Numbered from the stretch's first letter, positions 17,596-26,638 are shown. The stretch: 64,000 nucleotides of DNA from Streptomyces venezuelae (GCF_008642335.1 NZ_CP029191.1:2108001-2172000), one strand, 5' to 3'. The notes: generated by a model from the sequence alone, not told the origin. Translations and numbers: made by a program.

Positions 17596-18195
17596 GTGTC
17601 CGCAAGCCCACGGAGTCAGCACCCCGAGCGGGCCGAAGCCGTACTCGTCGCCGCTTCGGCCGGGGGCATCGGTGCCCTCACGACCCTCCTGGGCGGCCTG
17701 GAGGCCTCGCTTCCGGTGCCGGTCCTCGCGGCCCAGCACCTCAGGCGGTCGCGCGAGAGCTCCATCGCCGCGATCCTGTCCCGCGCGACCTCGCTCGACG
17801 TGAAGCTGGCGGAGGACGGGGAGAGCCTGCGGGCGGGGACGGTGTACATCGCGCCGCCCGACCACCATCTGTGCGTGAAGAACCCGAAGGAGCTCTCGCT
17901 GAGCCAGGCGGGCCCGGTGAACTTCGCGCGTCCGGCGGCCGACCCGCTCTTCGAGTCCGCGGTACGGGCCTTCGGGCCGCGGATCATCGCCTGCGTGCTC
18001 ACCGGGACCGACAGCGACGGCGCCCTGGGCGTGGCCGAGGTGAAGGCGCGGGGCGGCACGGTCATCGTGCAGGACCCGGCGTCCGCCGAGTTCCACGGCA
18101 TGCCCAAGGCCGCGGTCGACACGGGCTTCGCGGACTATGTGCTCGACCTCGAGGACATCGCGCCGACCATCAACAGGCTGCTGCCGGTGCGCTGA
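17596..18195 (+). CDS. stand-alone CheB-type methylesterase domain
   Basis: A 199-residue protein that is only the esterase half of CheB, with no receiver domain. The catalytic triad is in place: Ser21 in VLVAASAGGIGAL, His48 in AAQHLRR, Asp141 in LTGTDSDGALG. In chemotaxis CheB removes methyl groups from receptor glutamates. Streptomyces have no flagella, and no receptor or CheA gene is nearby, so the substrate must be another gamma-glutamyl methyl ester or amide. The neighbour at 17056-17577 is of unknown function. Start is GTG, supported by the -10 box just upstream. Confidence 0.88.
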   Translation: MSASPRSQHPERAEAVLVAASAGGIGALTTLLGGLEASLPVPVLAAQHLRRSRESSIAAILSRATSLDVKLAEDGESLRAGTVYIAPPDHHLCVKNPKELSLSQAGPVNFARPAADPLFESAVRAFGPRIIACVLTGTDSDGALGVAEVKARGGTVIVQDPASAEFHGMPKAAVDTGFADYVLDLEDIAPTINRLLPVR

Positions 18196-18206
18196 CGCCC
18201 GGTGGC

Positions 18207-19010
18207 TCAGAAGTGGGTGCCGCCGTCGACTCGGACCTCGGTGCCGGTGATGAAGCGGCCGTCGTCCGAGGCCAGCATGGCGACGACGGAGGCGACGGTC
18301 TCGGGGCCCGCGAAGCCCTGACCGAGGGCGGGCGCGAGCTTCACGAACAGGCTCATGTCGGCGTCCGCGGGCAGGCCGGGGCCGACGCTCTGCCTGCTGG
18401 CGCCCGAACCGTCGGTCATCCCGGAGGAGATGGAGCCGGGCTGCACGGCGGTGAACCGGATGCCCTGCTTGCCGTACTCGGCGGCGAGGGCGTGCGTCAT
18501 GGACTGGATGCCGCCCTTGCTCGCCGCGTACGCCGCCATGTACGGGTGGGCGAACATCGCGGACGTCGAGCTGAAGTTGACGACGGCGGGGTTGTCGCCG
18601 TCCAGGAGCGCCGGGATCGCCTCGCGGATCATCAGGAAGGTGCCGGTCAGGTTGACGGCCATCACCTGGTTGAAGGCGTCGAGGGTGGTCTCGTGGGTGT
18701 GCGAGGAGCGCAGGATGCCCGCGGCGTTGACGAGCACGTCCAGGCCGCCGAGCGCGTCGGTGGCCGCGGCGACGCCCGCATGGACCGAGGCCTCGTCCGC
18801 GATGTTCACGACGACGGTGGTGAGACGCTCCGCGTCGGCGCCCGCCTTGACCGCGGTGTCCCGCAGCCCGTCCTCGCTGACGTCGGCGGCGACGACGCGG
18901 CCGCCCTCGGCGAGCAGGCGCAGCACGGTCGCCTGTCCGATGCCCGAGCCGCCGCCGGTGACCAGGGCGCGGCGGCCTTCGTAACGGTTCAGGGTCTGGG
19001 TGGCGCTCAT
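18207..19010 (-). CDS. SDR family oxidoreductase (3-oxoacyl-ACP reductase type)
   Basis: A 267-residue classical SDR. Marks in order: TGGGSGIGQATVLRL (cofactor loop), AADVSEDG with an acidic residue favouring NAD(H), VNAAG, serine in NFSSTSAM, YAASK catalytic Tyr-Lys, and VQPGSISSGM. It ends GTEVRVDGGTHF, the standard C-terminus. Substrate unknown. It is divergent from the TetR gene at 19146, and the 135-bp gap contains a palindrome, so local repression by that TetR protein is likely. Confidence 0.9.
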   Translation of the reverse strand: MSATQTLNRYEGRRALVTGGGSGIGQATVLRLLAEGGRVVAADVSEDGLRDTAVKAGADAERLTTVVVNIADEASVHAGVAAATDALGGLDVLVNAAGILRSSHTHETTLDAFNQVMAVNLTGTFLMIREAIPALLDGDNPAVVNFSSTSAMFAHPYMAAYAASKGGIQSMTHALAAEYGKQGIRFTAVQPGSISSGMTDGSGASRQSVGPGLPADADMSLFVKLAPALGQGFAGPETVASVVAMLASDDGRFITGTEVRVDGGTHF

Positions 19011-19082
19011 GGCGGTCTCCGGGTCTCTCAAGGGTGGTGCGCGGTGGGTCGCGCGCGCTCTGCGTTTCACGGTACGCCTAGC

Positions 19083-19097
19083 TGGCACGTTGTGCCA
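19083..19097. promoter_or_regulatory. 15-bp palindrome between SDR and TetR genes, candidate operator
   Basis: TGGCACGTTGTGCCA has two perfect 6-bp arms around GTT. It sits in the divergent intergenic space, about 50 bp before the TetR start and 73 bp before the SDR start. Confidence 0.55.
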
Positions 19098-19132
19098 CCT
19101 TGTCCCGTCACGCCCCCCTGGCGTACTCGGCG

Positions 19133-19138
19133 TAGGCT
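19133..19138 (+). promoter_or_regulatory. -10 box of a likely leaderless tetR transcript
   Basis: TAGGCT lies seven bases before the GTG at 19146, with no clear ribosome site. Confidence 0.45.
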
Positions 19139-19145
19139 TCCTGGA

Positions 19146-19784
19146 GTGACCACTCCCAGCACCCCGCCCCTCTCCCTCACGGAACGCCGCAAGCTGGCGA
19201 CCCAGCTGGAGATCGCCCGCGCCGCCGCCGAGCTCTTCACGGCGCACGGGACCGACGGCACCACGGCCGAGGCCATCGCGGGCCGTGCCGGGGTCGCGCT
19301 GCGCACCTTCTACCGCTACTTCCGCACCAAGCAGGACGCGGTGGGCCCGCTGCTCGCGGTCGGCGGCGACCGCTGGCGCGCGCTCCTCGCCGCGGCCGCG
19401 CCCGGCGCGCCGCTCCCCGACGCCCTGCGGAGCGCGATCGCGGCGGCGCTCGCCGTCCCGGACGAGGCGGCGGCTGACGGGCTGCGGCAGGTGCGCGGGC
19501 TGCTGCGCGCGGCCGCGGGTGACCCCGCGCTGCGGGCGGTCTGGTACCGCGTGAACCAGGAGTCCGAGGACAAGCTGCGCCCGGTCGTCGCGGAGCTCCT
19601 GGGCGCGGGCGCGCGGCCCCTCGACGTCCGCCTGGCCGCCGCGGCGGCGACGGACGCGATCCGGCTCGCCCTGGAGACCTGGGCGGAGACGGACGCGGAC
19701 GTCACGGGCCCGGACTCCCCGGCGGAGCTCGCGGCGCGGTGCCTGCGGGGGCTCATGGGCGGGCCCACGGGCGAGACGGGCTGA
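19146..19784 (+). CDS. TetR family transcriptional regulator
   Basis: A 212-residue regulator. The helix-turn-helix is at about residues 18-62: ARAAAELFTAHGTDGTTAE, then IAGRAGVALRTFYRYFRTK. The C-terminal ligand domain is Ala/Leu-rich and not diagnostic. GTG at 19146 is supported by the -10 box. It is divergent from an SDR gene, a common TetR arrangement in which the regulator represses its neighbour until a ligand binds. Confidence 0.9.
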   Translation: MTTPSTPPLSLTERRKLATQLEIARAAAELFTAHGTDGTTAEAIAGRAGVALRTFYRYFRTKQDAVGPLLAVGGDRWRALLAAAAPGAPLPDALRSAIAAALAVPDEAAADGLRQVRGLLRAAAGDPALRAVWYRVNQESEDKLRPVVAELLGAGARPLDVRLAAAAATDAIRLALETWAETDADVTGPDSPAELAARCLRGLMGGPTGETG

Positions 19785-19799
19785 GGCGACAAGGCTCCG

Positions 19800-20942
19800 C
19801 TACGAGCGGTCCGGCCCCGGCTCCTGTTTCGCGATCGGCCCCGGCGCGAACACCATCAGCGTCACGTCGTCCCGCACCCGCCCCGCGTAGTCGAGCACGT
19901 CCGCCCACACGCGCTCCGCGAGTCCCTCCGGATCCTCCGGCGACGCGTCCGCCTTCAGCATCCCGGTGAGGCGTTCGACCAGCGGGTAGAACGTGCCGGA
20001 CGCGTCCCGCGCCTCGCACACCCCGTCGGTCAGGCCGAACAGCAGGTCGCCGTCGAGCAGCGGGACCGTGATGCCCTCGGGCGGGGCGAGCCCGGCGATG
20101 CCGAGGCCGAGGGGAGCCCCGGACGGCACGTCCACCTCGGTGACCTCGGTGCCGCGGAGCAGCAGGGGCTGCGGGTGGCCGCAGGAGACGACGCGGACGA
20201 CGGAGGCGTCGTCGGGGAACTCCAGGAGCACCGCCGTGGCGAACAGCTCCGTGTGCTCCTGGCCCGCCGAGTCGACGACGAGCCTGCGGTCCAGCTGGGC
20301 GGCGACCCCTTCCAGGTCCGCCTGGTCGAGGACCGCCTCGCGGAACGCCCCGAGCAGCGCGGCGACCGTGCCGACCGCCGCGAGCCCGTGGCCCTGCACG
20401 TCGCCGATGAGGGCGCGCACCGCGCCGGGACCTCTGCGTACGTCGAAGAAGTCGCCGCCGACCAGCGTCTCGTGCTGCGCCGCCTCGTACAGGCCCGCGC
20501 ACCGCACCCTGCCGACGCGCTCCTGCAGCGGCGGCAGGACCGCGAGCTGGGCCGCCTCCGCGACCGTGCGGACGGTGACGAGCTGCGCATCGCGGCGGCT
20601 GCGCACCCAGGCGAAGAGCACGCTGAGCAGCGCGATGAAGCTGATCGTCAGCTGGTCGCTGTTGCCCGGGTGGCCGAGCTCGAAGACCGGCAGGGAGAGC
20701 AGCGCGAGGACGCCGGCGCCGACGAGGGCGGTCAGGGCGGGCCCGTACGACAGGGCGGCGAGCGGTGGGACGGCCGCGACGAGGAAGCTGAGGTCCAGCG
20801 TCCGCGGGGTGGCCAGCTGGACGACGGTGATCACCAGCAGGAGCAGTGGCGGGGGCCAGCGCACCCAGGGTGGTGGCGGTGTACCGCGCAACAGCCAGTC
20901 ACGCTGTTCCGCCTCGCGCCGTCTGGCCTCAGCCCTGATCAT
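19800..20942 (-). CDS. membrane-anchored SpoIIE-type PP2C phosphatase
   Basis: The protein has 380 residues. Residues about 25-115 hold four hydrophobic segments (PPLLLLVITVVQLA; FLVAAVPPLAAL; ALVGAGVLALL; FIALLSVLFAWV). A cytoplasmic PP2C domain covers about 140-370 with VGGDFFDVR, IGDVQGHGLAA, GHPQPLLL and RDDVTLMVF, the metal-binding aspartates being in the first, second and last of these. Such phosphatases usually dephosphorylate anti-sigma antagonists in partner-switching systems or other Ser/Thr phosphoproteins. No anti-sigma or antagonist gene lies next to it. It is convergent with the TetR gene, 15 bp away. Confidence 0.9.
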   Translation of the reverse strand: MIRAEARRREAEQRDWLLRGTPPPPWVRWPPPLLLLVITVVQLATPRTLDLSFLVAAVPPLAALSYGPALTALVGAGVLALLSLPVFELGHPGNSDQLTISFIALLSVLFAWVRSRRDAQLVTVRTVAEAAQLAVLPPLQERVGRVRCAGLYEAAQHETLVGGDFFDVRRGPGAVRALIGDVQGHGLAAVGTVAALLGAFREAVLDQADLEGVAAQLDRRLVVDSAGQEHTELFATAVLLEFPDDASVVRVVSCGHPQPLLLRGTEVTEVDVPSGAPLGLGIAGLAPPEGITVPLLDGDLLFGLTDGVCEARDASGTFYPLVERLTGMLKADASPEDPEGLAERVWADVLDYAGRVRDDVTLMVFAPGPIAKQEPGPDRS

Positions 20943-21034
20943 TCCTTCACGCTCCTACGCGTACGGCGCCCCCGCACGCCGGGCCGGTCCGTCGGGTGCC
21001 GTACCCCCTGTGGGCCGTGCGTACCCGTGGCGGT

Positions 21035-21523
21035 TCAGAGGGGGCGTCCCATGAGGACGTCGTCCACGTACGCGCCGTCCAGCAGGAACTCGCCGGGCAG
21101 CACGCCCTCGATGACGAAGCCCTCCGCTTCGTAGAGCTTGCGGGCCGGAGTGTTGTGCCCGAGCACGCGCAGGGTGATGCGGACCGCGCCCTGGCGGCGG
21201 GCCTCGTCCATGGCCGCCCGGATCAGCCGTCTGCCGACGCCCTGGCCGCGCGCCTCCTCGGCGACGGCGAAGCCCTGGATCTGGCGCACGTGCGCGTTGG
21301 CGAGCAGGGGGGTCGGATAGCCGAGCTTCACATAGCCGACGATGCGGCCGTCCACCTGGGCGACGAGGTGGTCGCGGGGGCCGAAGCGGTCGTTGAAGAA
21401 GGGGTCGTAGGGCCGCTGGGGGCGGGGCTGGACCGCGTGGAGCGTGGACCAGGTGGCGCGGTCGAGACGGGCGAGCGCGTCGTCGTCCTCGGGCCGTGCG
21501 GTGCGTATGTGCATGTCCGGCAT
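21035..21523 (-). CDS. GNAT family N-acetyltransferase
   Basis: A 162-residue acetyltransferase. The acetyl-CoA pyrophosphate loop is RGQGVGRRLIRAA, preceded by the strand IQGFAVAEEA. The C-terminal part ALYEAEGF-like motif reads KLYEAEGFVIEG. Start at 21523 (MPDMHIRTARPEDDD) is chosen because a TACAGT -10 box lies six bases upstream on this strand, indicating a leaderless transcript. ATG at 21514 is possible. Substrate unknown. Confidence 0.88.
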   Translation of the reverse strand: MPDMHIRTARPEDDDALARLDRATWSTLHAVQPRPQRPYDPFFNDRFGPRDHLVAQVDGRIVGYVKLGYPTPLLANAHVRQIQGFAVAEEARGQGVGRRLIRAAMDEARRQGAVRITLRVLGHNTPARKLYEAEGFVIEGVLPGEFLLDGAYVDDVLMGRPL

Positions 21524-21529
21524 GGCGCC

Positions 21530-21535
21530 ACTGTA
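21530..21535 (-). promoter_or_regulatory. -10 box of a likely leaderless GNAT transcript
   Basis: On the minus strand TACAGT lies six bases before the ATG at 21523. Confidence 0.45.
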
Positions 21536-21611
21536 CGGCGGCCGGGCCGTGCGCCTCGCCGGTCCGCGCGGGGCAGGCGGGTTCCTCGTTCCACGGGGCA
21601 GGATGGGATCC

Positions 21612-22517
21612 ATGGACACCACACAGTCGCGCGTCGCCGTGGCCGGCGCCTCCGGGCTCATCGGTACGGCGCTCACCCGCTCCCTCGCCGCCGACGGGCA
21701 CGAGGTGGTGCGCCTGGTGCGCAGGGCGCCACGGGGCAAGGACGAGATGCGCTGGGACCCCAAGGAGGGGTACGTCGACACGGCAGGGCTCGCGGGCTGC
21801 ACCGCCGTGGTCAACCTGGCCGGCGCGGGCATCGGTGACCACCGCTGGACGGACGCCTACAAGCGGGAGCTGCGGGACAGCAGGGTGCTGGGCACCCGGG
21901 CGCTCGCGGCCGCCGTGGCGTCGCTCGACGAGCCGCCGCGGGTGTTCGTGAACTCCAGCGCGATCGGCTACTACGGCGACACGGGCCCGCGCGCGGTCGA
22001 CGAGAGCGCACCCGCCGGGCACGGATTCCTGCCCGAGCTGTGCGTGGAGTGGGAGGACTCGGTGGCCGCCGCGCGGGACGCGGGCGTCCGCACGGTCCTC
22101 GCCCGCAACGGCCTGGTGATCGGCCGCGAGGGCGGCGCCTGGGGCCGGATGTTCCCGCTCTTCAAGGCGGGGCTCGGCGGCCGCCTGGGCAACGGCAGGC
22201 AGTACTGGAGCTACATCTCGCTGCACGACGAGGTGGCCGCGCTCCGCCACCTCATCGACACGGAGACCCTGTCCGGGCCCTTCAACCTGACGGCACCCGA
22301 CCCGCGCACCAACCGCGAGATCACGGCCGCCATGGGGCGCGTGCTGCGCCGGCCCGCGCTCCTGCCCGCGCCCGCACCGGCGCTGCGTCTGGTGCTCGGC
22401 GAGATGGCGGGGGACGTCCTCGGCAGCCAGCGGGTGCTGCCGACCCGCCTCCTGGACTCGGGCTTCACGTTCACGTACCCCGGCATCGACGAGGCGATCA
22501 GGGCGGCGCTGCGGTGA
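21612..22517 (+). CDS. TIGR01777 family NAD(P)-dependent epimerase
   Basis: A 301-residue extended-SDR protein. The N-terminus VAVAGASGLIGTALTRSLA is the nucleotide loop. NLAGAGIGDHRWTDAYKREL and NSSAIGYYGDTG, the latter with the active-site region, are signatures of the TIGR01777/YfcH family. The C-terminal domain of unknown function is present (PAPALRLVLGEMAGDVLGSQRVLP region). Physiological substrate unknown. The M. tuberculosis relative (Rv2216) occupies the same place between the E2 gene and lipB, so the linkage is old. Confidence 0.9.
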   Translation: MDTTQSRVAVAGASGLIGTALTRSLAADGHEVVRLVRRAPRGKDEMRWDPKEGYVDTAGLAGCTAVVNLAGAGIGDHRWTDAYKRELRDSRVLGTRALAAAVASLDEPPRVFVNSSAIGYYGDTGPRAVDESAPAGHGFLPELCVEWEDSVAAARDAGVRTVLARNGLVIGREGGAWGRMFPLFKAGLGGRLGNGRQYWSYISLHDEVAALRHLIDTETLSGPFNLTAPDPRTNREITAAMGRVLRRPALLPAPAPALRLVLGEMAGDVLGSQRVLPTRLLDSGFTFTYPGIDEAIRAALR

Positions 22518-22679
22518 GGTGACGGACCGGGGGGCGTGCGACCTTCGTGCGACCGTGCCCGGTGCATGCGCGACTGCCGCCGACCGGAACCGCTCCTACC
22601 CTCGTGACCGACGCGGGTATTCCGGAGCCCTGTTGGGGGCATCAGCACCCCATCAGCCGCGCGACCTCGGGAGGGGCAC

Positions 22680-24044
22680 GTGCCAGAGCATGCGCACCAT
22701 GCGGATGTCGTCATCGTGGGAGCCGGGGCCGCGGGCCTCTCGGCAGCGCACCGGCTGACCAGCGCCGGTGTGTCGGCCGTCGTCCTGGAGGCCGCCCCGT
22801 GCGTCGGCGGCCGGATGTCGACCGAGAAGATCGACGGGTTCCGGCTCGACAGAATCGGCCAACTCCTCACCACCTCGTATCCGGAACTGCGCCGGACCCC
22901 CGGGCTCGGCTCGCTCGTGCTGCGGCCCTTCGCGCCCGGCATCCTCGTGCACAGCGAAGGACGCCACCACCGGGCGGCCGAGCGCCTGCCCGCACGGAGC
23001 GCGAGGGGCGCACTCACCACAGCGCGCGCCCTGGCGAGCGCCCCCCTCGCGCCGCTGGCCGCGCGGGCTCCCGCGCGCACCGCCTCCGGCACGCCCCCGC
23101 GCTCCGCCCCGCTCGGCACCCCGCTCGACCAGGCACGGCTCGGCTCGGCCCTCGCCCGGATCGCCGCGACCCCCGTCGATCGCCTCCTCGGCCGCCCCGA
23201 ACTCCCCGCGGCCGACGCGCTCTCCGCCCGCGGACTGCCCGCCCGCACCATCGAGGGCTTCCTGCGCCCGCTGCTCTCCGCGCTGCTCTGCGACCCCGGC
23301 CTGACCACGTCGAGCCGGTGCGCGGACCTCGCCCTGCACGCCTTCGCGCGCGGCCGCCTCTGCCTGCCCGAGGGTGGCGCCGAGGCCCTGCCCGAACACC
23401 TCGCGGCCGCCCTGCCGCCCGGCGTGGTCCGCACCGGCGTCCGCGTCACCTCGGTCTCCACCAGCTCCGTCGGCACCGCCGAGCACGGCACGTTCACCTG
23501 CCGCGCCGTCCTCCTCGCCACCGACGCGCGCGCCGCCGCCGAACTCCTGCCCGGCCTGCGCGTACCGCCGTTCCACGAGGTGACGGTCGTCCACCACACC
23601 GCACCCGAACCACCGCTTGACGGGCCCGCGCTGCTCCTGGACGCGGACCGCGCGGGCCCGGTCGCGCACACCGCGGTCATCAGCCAGGTCGACCCGTCGC
23701 GCGCGCCCGCCGACCGCGTCCTGGTCTCCTCGACGGTCCTCGGCCCGCCCCCGGAGGAGTCCGCCGTCCGCGCGCACCTCGCCGCGCTGTACGGCACACC
23801 GACCGACCGCTGGGAACGCCTCGCCGTCCACCACACCCGGGAGGCCGTGCCCGCGATGCCGCCGCCGCACGACATCCGGCGGCCCGTGCGACTGCTCTCC
23901 GGGCTCTACGTCTGCGGTGACCACCGCGACACCAGCACGGTGCAGGGCGCCCTGCACTCGGGGCGGCGCGCGGCCCACGCCGTCCTCACGGACTTCGGCA
24001 TCACGCCGTCGTACGCCCAGGAGACACTGCCCACCGCGGCCTGA
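22680..24044 (+). CDS. FAD-dependent oxidoreductase, amine-oxidase/protoporphyrinogen-oxidase fold
   Basis: A 454-residue flavoprotein. The dinucleotide-binding motif VVIVGAGAAGLSAAHRL is followed by VLEAAPCVGGRM, the standard second FAD motif. The C-terminus has the third FAD contact as GLYVCGDHRDTSTVQGALHSG. The middle is rich in Ala, Arg and Pro and diverged from characterised members. No substrate can be named. Protoporphyrinogen oxidases and carotenoid desaturases share this architecture. GTG at 22680 follows GGGAGGGG at about 22669-22676. A strong bidirectional terminator lies after it. Confidence 0.87.
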   Translation: MPEHAHHADVVIVGAGAAGLSAAHRLTSAGVSAVVLEAAPCVGGRMSTEKIDGFRLDRIGQLLTTSYPELRRTPGLGSLVLRPFAPGILVHSEGRHHRAAERLPARSARGALTTARALASAPLAPLAARAPARTASGTPPRSAPLGTPLDQARLGSALARIAATPVDRLLGRPELPAADALSARGLPARTIEGFLRPLLSALLCDPGLTTSSRCADLALHAFARGRLCLPEGGAEALPEHLAAALPPGVVRTGVRVTSVSTSSVGTAEHGTFTCRAVLLATDARAAAELLPGLRVPPFHEVTVVHHTAPEPPLDGPALLLDADRAGPVAHTAVISQVDPSRAPADRVLVSSTVLGPPPEESAVRAHLAALYGTPTDRWERLAVHHTREAVPAMPPPHDIRRPVRLLSGLYVCGDHRDTSTVQGALHSGRRAAHAVLTDFGITPSYAQETLPTAA

Positions 24045-24056
24045 CCCCCGCTCCCC

Positions 24057-24084
24057 CCGGAGCCCCCGCGTGCGGGGGCTCCGG
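24057..24084. terminator. bidirectional terminator between convergent genes
   Basis: A perfect 13-bp stem (24057-24069 with 24072-24084), GC-rich with a very tight loop, lies between the FAD oxidoreductase and the TPR regulator. Confidence 0.8.
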
Positions 24085-24091
24085 AGGGACT

Positions 24092-25537
24092 TCAGCCGAG
24101 CGCCGCGACCCTGTCGCGGTACCCGCGCACGGGCGCCGCGTCCCGGTAGGGCTCCAGGCGCCGCTCGAACTCGCGCACGTATTCGTACGCCCGCGCGGAC
24201 CGCATCTCACCCGCCGCCTGCGCGGCCTCCGAGCCCAGCTGGCACGCCGTCTCCAGCTCGCCGAGGCCGAGCCGCGCGGTGGCGAGCACCACCCGGCAGA
24301 ACAGCCTGCTGCGCGCGAAGGCGGGGGCGCGCAGCTGGAGCGAGCGCTCGGCGTGCTGGGCCGCGGCGCGGTACTGCTGCAGGTCGCGGTAGCTGTGCCC
24401 GAACTCGTCCGCCAGCTGGGCCTCGTCGAAGAATCGCGCCCAGTGCGGCACGTCGTCGCCGGGCCGCGCCGCCTCCAGGGACCGCTCGGCCCGTACGAGC
24501 GCCGCCGTGCAGGCCCGCACCTCGCCGAGCACACCGTGGCCCCGCGCCTCCGCGGCGTACAGCAGCGACTGCACGACGTGCGGCGCCGCGGAGCCGACGC
24601 CCTGCTGGGCGACCCGCGCGAGCTGCACGGCCTCGCGTCCGTGGCCGAGGTAGACGGCCTGGCGGCTCATCGTGACCAGGATGTACGAGCCGTACGCCCG
24701 GTCGCCCGCCGCCTGGGCGAGGCGCAGCGCCTGGACGTAGTACCGCTGGGCGAGGCCATGGGCCGCGATGTCGTACGACGTCCAACCGGCGAGGCGGGTC
24801 AGATCGGCGGCCGCCGCGAAGAGTCTGCGCCCGGCCTGCTCGCCGTAGACACCGCGGAGCATCGGCTCCGCCTCGTGCTCCAGATAGCGGACGAGGGCCT
24901 GGCGGGCGTGCCCGCCGCCGTACGCGTGGTCGAGGGCGCGGAACAGCTCGCCCACGGAGCGCAGCGCCGCGATGTCCCCGTTGCTGACCCGCAGGCCGGG
25001 GCCGCGTTCGGGGCCCTGCCGCTGCCGGGGCACGGCGGGGCGGCCCTGGGCGGGGACGCGGGCCGGGTGCGGGTCGACGTCCCCGCGGCCGACGCGTTCG
25101 TCGGCGCGGCCGATGAGCCAGTCGCGGCTCGGCACCACGAGTCCGGCCGGGGTGAACGCGATCTTCCGGAGCTCCGCGTGGCTCACCGAGTCCTTGCGCC
25201 ACAGTCCGCCGACGATGTCGACGGCCTCCTCGGGGGTGGCCGCGAACTCAAGCCCGGCGTACACCGGAGCGCACGCGTCGAGCCCGAGATCCTGGGCGGA
25301 GAGGCGCCGCCCGAGCCTTCTGGTGAAGACCTCGGCGATCAGCGCGGGTGTCGTGCCTCTGGGCTGCTGGCCGCGGAGCCAGCGGGTCACGGACGTCTTG
25401 TCGTAACGCAGGTCCAGGCCGTGCTCGAGGCCCAGCTGGTCGACCCGGCGGGCGAGGCCCGCATTGGAGAACCCGGCTTCCGAGATGAGCGCGGCTAGCT
25501 GGCGGTTCGGGGTGCGCTGCGGGGGTCGTTCCGTCAT
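24092..25537 (-). CDS. TPR-containing regulator with N-terminal HTH-like region
   Basis: The protein has 481 residues. The first 80 (LISEAGFSNAGLARRVDQLG, then DKTSVTRWLRGQQP) resemble the DNA-binding region of a Streptomyces-specific regulator family that includes NsdA. The rest is helical repeat, compatible with tetratricopeptide repeats (for example QALRLAQAAGDRAYGSYILV and AAQHAERSLQLRAP). NsdA is a negative regulator of sporulation and antibiotics, but this protein is only a relative, so no role is assigned. Between about residues 140 and 175 there is a basic, proline-rich insertion. It is divergent from lipB over 217 bp. Confidence 0.8.
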   Translation of the reverse strand: MTERPPQRTPNRQLAALISEAGFSNAGLARRVDQLGLEHGLDLRYDKTSVTRWLRGQQPRGTTPALIAEVFTRRLGRRLSAQDLGLDACAPVYAGLEFAATPEEAVDIVGGLWRKDSVSHAELRKIAFTPAGLVVPSRDWLIGRADERVGRGDVDPHPARVPAQGRPAVPRQRQGPERGPGLRVSNGDIAALRSVGELFRALDHAYGGGHARQALVRYLEHEAEPMLRGVYGEQAGRRLFAAAADLTRLAGWTSYDIAAHGLAQRYYVQALRLAQAAGDRAYGSYILVTMSRQAVYLGHGREAVQLARVAQQGVGSAAPHVVQSLLYAAEARGHGVLGEVRACTAALVRAERSLEAARPGDDVPHWARFFDEAQLADEFGHSYRDLQQYRAAAQHAERSLQLRAPAFARSRLFCRVVLATARLGLGELETACQLGSEAAQAAGEMRSARAYEYVREFERRLEPYRDAAPVRGYRDRVAALG

Positions 25538-25754
25538 CGGCTGTGCGGTCTCCTGCCTTTCGGGCCTGCCTTGAGCAGCCCTTATGGCCTCGTGAACGGC
25601 GTGAATGTAGCGGCCGTGGCAGCCCGTGTACGCACCTTGCGGAGCCTTTCATCCGATCGTGTGAGGAACCCGCGCCGAGGTTGCCGCCCGAGGGGGCCCG
25701 TACAGTGGCAGGGGCGCGATATGTGCACGGTGAACGTTCAGGGAGGCACCTGCC

Positions 25755-26588
25755 GTGAGTGAGTTTCGGTTCGTCCGGCTGGGCTTCGGCCCGGACGCCG
25801 TGGAGTACCAGGAGGCGTGGGACGAGCAGCGCCGCGTGCACGCCGCCCGCTTCGCCGACGAGGTCCCCGACACCTGTCTCCTCCTGGAGCACCCGCCGGT
25901 CTACACCGCGGGCCGCCGCACCGCGGACAGCGAGCGCCCGCTCGACGGCACCCCCGTCATCGACGTGGACCGCGGCGGAAAGATCACCTGGCACGGCCCG
26001 GGCCAGCTCGTGGGCTACCCGATCCAGAAGCTGCCGCGGCCGGTGGACGTCGTGGCGCACGTGCGCCGCCTGGAAGAGGCCCTCATCCGCACCTGCGCGG
26101 AGTTCGGCCTGGAGACCACGCGCGTCGAGGGCCGCAGCGGCGTCTGGGTCCTCGGCGACCCGGTGGAGCAGCGCCCCGCGCTCGGCGGCCTCTCCCTCGA
26201 CTTCGACCCGCGGCTGCAGGACGACGAATTCGACGCACGGTTCAACGGTCCCGAGTACGCCCCGTCGAACGCGGGCCAGCGCCGTGAGGACCGCAAGATC
26301 GCCGCGATCGGCATCCGTGTCGCCAAGGGCGTGACGATGCACGGCTTCGCCCTGAACGTGAACCCGGACAACACCTGGTTCGACCGGATCATCCCGTGCG
26401 GCATCCGCGACGCGGGCGTGACGTCCCTCTCGTACGAGCTGGACCGCGAGATCACCATCGCCGATGTGCTGCCCGTCGCGGAGCGGCATCTGCGCGACGT
26501 ACTGGAGAACGCGGAACTGAAGCCGCGCGAGGTGGAGCGCGCGGTGGAACCCACCGCGGCGCCCACCGCGGAGCCCGCCTCCGCATAG
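25755..26588 (+). CDS. lipB: lipoyl(octanoyl) transferase LipB
   Basis: A 277-residue enzyme that moves octanoyl groups from acyl carrier protein onto lipoyl domains such as those of the E2 at 9436-11217. The substrate-binding motif is [17 protein letters not shown]. The catalytic lysine is K181 ([11 protein letters not shown]) and the catalytic cysteine C215 ([14 protein letters not shown]), 34 residues apart as in E. coli LipB. GTG at 25755 has GGGAGG about nine bases upstream. The 40-residue C-terminal tail is low-complexity (Ala, Pro, Thr, Glu). A weak promoter candidate, TACAGT at 25701-25706, lies upstream. lipA follows 118 bp later. Confidence 0.96.
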   Translation: MSEFRFVRLGFGPDAVEYQEAWDEQRRVHAARFADEVPDTCLLLEHPPVYTAGRRTADSERPLDGTPVIDVDRGGKITWHGPGQLVGYPIQKLPRPVDVVAHVRRLEEALIRTCAEFGLETTRVEGRSGVWVLGDPVEQRPALGGLSLDFDPRLQDDEFDARFNGPEYAPSNAGQRREDRKIAAIGIRVAKGVTMHGFALNVNPDNTWFDRIIPCGIRDAGVTSLSYELDREITIADVLPVAERHLRDVLENAELKPREVERAVEPTAAPTAEPASA

Positions 26589-26618
26589 GTCCGCCCCGGC
26601 CCGGGGGAATGCACCCCC

Positions 26619-26638
26619 TTGGCCAGAGGTTGGCCAGA
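26619..26638. repeat. direct repeat TTGGCCAGA spaced by 11 bp in the lipB-lipA gap
   Basis: TTGGCCAGA occurs at 26619-26627 and again at 26630-26638, an 11-bp period that is one helical turn. It lies 69-88 bp before the lipA start and could be a protein-binding site or chance. Confidence 0.4.
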
